Below the pieces are notes generated by a model. It ran no database searches, was not told where the DNA came from, and was given only the letters and a program-made list of their open reading frames with translations. A stretch of 6,838 nucleotides of DNA from a bacterium. GTDB taxonomy: Bacteria > SZUA-182 > SZUA-191 > JAJRXT01. Shown piece by piece: positions 5,424 through 6,838 of the stretch. The stretch is taken from the NCBI GenBank assembly GCA_024277605.1, contig JAJRUU010000086.1, positions 1 to 6,838 of the forward strand, in the 5' to 3' direction. Both the position numbers and the translations under genes were made by a program. Numbering within the stretch: the first letter of the stretch is position 1; each line of letters begins with the position of its first letter.

Positions 5424-6668
5424 TTGCCGCTTTATGAATATCATGCTAAAAACAACCGCGGAGAAGGTATCCAGGATGTGATGGAAAGCGAAAGCGAAAT
5501 TCTGGTAGCCGAATCGCTCCACCAGCAAGACTTGGTAGTAGTCAGCATCCGTGAACGTAAGCTCCCTTTTGCGTTTAAATTTGATCTTTGGAATCAGATT
5601 AAAACAATTAAATTCAGCAGGAAGAAAGTCAAACTTAACGATCTGTACTTGTTTATAAGTCAGCTGGGCCCACTGCTGGAAGCCGGTCTTACTCTAACCG
5701 GTGCGCTGAGAAGTCTCGCCAGAGAAACGCAAAACCCGACCTTCCGCGAAGCTATCGAAACGGTTAGGCAGGATATTGAACGGGGTGAAAACTTCCATGT
5801 GGCGCTTTCCCGCCATCCACACGTCTTCTCACCTTTAATAGTAAACCTTGTCCGTGCCGGGGAGCTGAGCGGGCAACTCGATACGACGCTTAATCAATTG
5901 GCCGATTATTTGGAACGAATGGCGGATTTACGGCGCAGCATCATCTCGGCAGTCAGTTACCCCGTTTTCTTAATAAGCTTTTTGATTATTGTTTTATGTT
6001 TCATCATGTTAAAATTAGTGCCAATCTTTCAAGAAACATATTCCGAGTTCGGGGTTCAACTGCCCCTTATGACCCAAATACTGATTGGGGCCAGTGATTT
6101 TGTTCGTAGCAATTTTATATACATTCTACTGGTAGCTTTTGGTTGTATCACTGCTTTAATTGTTGCCAGGCGGCTTAAAATACGCAAGATTCAATACGCC
6201 ATCGATGGGCTTAAGCTGAAACTACCCATTTTGGGGCCGCTGATTAAGAAAGTTTCCATTGCCAGATTTGCGCGTACCTTATCAGTTTTAACAATGAGCG
6301 GGATTCCCATACTAGAGGGTATGAACGTAGCCGGCGAGATATCCAACAATCAGTTAATTGAGCTTGCTGTCAAGGATTGCGTGTTTGATATTGAGCGTGG
6401 CAGCGGCATAGCCGACTCCCTGGCCACTAAAAAGATATTTCCGGATATGCTGGTTCAATTGGTCTCTACCGGTGAACAGACCGGCGCTTTGGACAAAATG
6501 CTTCAAAATGGCGCCAGATTCTATGAAAAACAGGTTGAGGCCATCACCAGAGTATTGACCTCGATTCTAGAGCCAATTCTTATCATTATCGTTGCAGTAA
6601 TAGTCGGCATCATCCTCATTTCTTTATTCCTGCCAATCTTCTACTTAGGTGAAGCATTTATGCATTAG
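5424..6668 (+). CDS. pilC: PilC/GspF inner-membrane platform protein
   Basis: 414 residues, full length for the family. The TTG start is chosen because MPLYEYHAKNNRGEG is the standard GspF/PilC N-terminus and AAGGAG precedes it. The protein has two T2SSF repeats. Repeat one (about 74-200) contains LGPLLEAGLTLTGAL, the IERGENFHVAL element (118-128), LVRAGELSGQLD (142-153) and a membrane segment (about 177-200). Repeat two (about 280-404) contains FARTLSVLTMSGIPILEGM, IERGSGIADSL, LVSTGEQTGALDKML and the last membrane segment (about 381-404). A further membrane region lies at about 227-248. It sits in the inner membrane as the rotor or platform on which the PilB ATPase acts. It is separated from pilB by 188 bases and bracketed by inverted repeats, unlike the other tightly packed genes. 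No truncation or missing motif is seen. Confidence 0.93.
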   Translation: MPLYEYHAKNNRGEGIQDVMESESEILVAESLHQQDLVVVSIRERKLPFAFKFDLWNQIKTIKFSRKKVKLNDLYLFISQLGPLLEAGLTLTGALRSLARETQNPTFREAIETVRQDIERGENFHVALSRHPHVFSPLIVNLVRAGELSGQLDTTLNQLADYLERMADLRRSIISAVSYPVFLISFLIIVLCFIMLKLVPIFQETYSEFGVQLPLMTQILIGASDFVRSNFIYILLVAFGCITALIVARRLKIRKIQYAIDGLKLKLPILGPLIKKVSIARFARTLSVLTMSGIPILEGMNVAGEISNNQLIELAVKDCVFDIERGSGIADSLATKKIFPDMLVQLVSTGEQTGALDKMLQNGARFYEKQVEAITRVLTSILEPILIIIVAVIVGIILISLFLPIFYLGEAFMH

Positions 6669-6684
6669 CCCGAAAAATTCGGGC
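6668..6684 (+). other. CCCGAA hairpin just after pilC
   Basis: GCCCGAA and TTCGGGC form a perfect 7-bp stem with an AAA loop, starting at the last base of the pilC TAG stop. Its 15-base core differs at one position from the reverse complement of the hairpin core at 5394-5408. Confidence 0.65.
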
Positions 6685-6704
6685 AGGCATAGCCTGTTTC
6701 TTTT
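6684..6704 (+). terminator. Rho-independent terminator after pilC
   Basis: CAGGC, loop ATA, GCCTG, then TTTCTTTT. It overlaps the preceding hairpin by one base. The stem is short (5 bp) but GC-rich and the T-tract is good, marking a likely end of the transcript. Confidence 0.6.
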
Positions 6705-6705
6705 A

Positions 6706-6775
6706 GGACGTTGGCTCATAAGCCTTATCTCACAAGTGATCCAGCGAACCCAGCCTGAATTTATGAATAGATCAG
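6706..6775 (-). repeat. Right copy of the 70-base inverted repeat flanking pilC
   Basis: Reverse complement of 5237-5306 with ten substitutions and no gaps. It begins two bases after the terminator T-tract. Differences fall mainly in the centre, in the region that forms the hairpin in the left copy; here that hairpin is largely lost. On the plus strand GGCT-CATA-AGCC (6713-6724) makes a small stem. Confidence 0.9.
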
Positions 6776-6779
6776 TTTA

Positions 6780-6838
6780 ATCTCATCTTGACCACGCACT
6801 CCCCTTTTTTTAGCAGATAACTATCAGAAATTAAAAAA
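6780..6838. other. Non-coding end of window
   Basis: AT-rich sequence with runs of T and A. No gene, clear promoter or hairpin is supported here. Confidence 0.5.

Noticed and set aside
6789..6830. TTGACC near the window end as a promoter -35 box
   Set aside because: No acceptable -10 box occurs at 15-19 bases; the nearest TA-rich hexamers are too far.

Overview
The window holds one long plus-strand gene cluster for the cytoplasmic, inner-membrane and outer-membrane parts of a type IV pilus or type II secretion machine. The order is pilM (3' end only), pilN, pilO with a fused PilP/GspC-like domain, a secretin (pilQ), an assembly ATPase (pilB/gspE, MshE-like N-terminus) and pilC/gspF. No pilin, prepilin peptidase or pilT gene is present. 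A secretin implies a bacterium with an outer membrane. GC content is moderate and spacing is tight. The lineage cannot be fixed from this window; the gene order resembles the M-N-O-P-Q and MSHA-type clusters found in many proteobacteria and in uncultivated diderm phyla.

Layout. Positions 2-355 carry the PilM C-terminus. PilN starts directly after the pilM stop, and PilO follows 29 bases after pilN. The secretin start overlaps the upstream stop (ATGA at 1923-1926). The ATPase starts 16 bases after the secretin. A gap of 188 bases (5236-5423) then precedes pilC. Downstream of pilC lie two hairpins, the second with a T-tract, and then non-coding sequence to the window end.

How the parts work together. 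PilM (cytoplasmic, actin-like) binds PilN. PilN and PilO form the membrane-anchored periplasmic alignment complex, and the PilP/GspC-like domain connects it to the secretin pore. The ATPase drives the PilC/GspF platform, which moves pilin subunits into or out of the fibre.

Two things stand out. First, two machine genes are each cut by a single in-frame stop codon (TAA at 1414 in pilO, TGA at 3811 in pilB). In both cases the same frame continues at once with conserved family sequence and no shift, and no convincing ribosome binding site serves the second half. Second, pilC alone is bracketed by an inverted pair of about 70-base repeats (60 of 70 identical), with a pair of near-identical CCCGAA-NNN-TTCGGG hairpins inside them. 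The first may be recent decay, base-call error or stop-codon readthrough. The second may be an intergenic repeat family or an invertible or mobile cassette around pilC.
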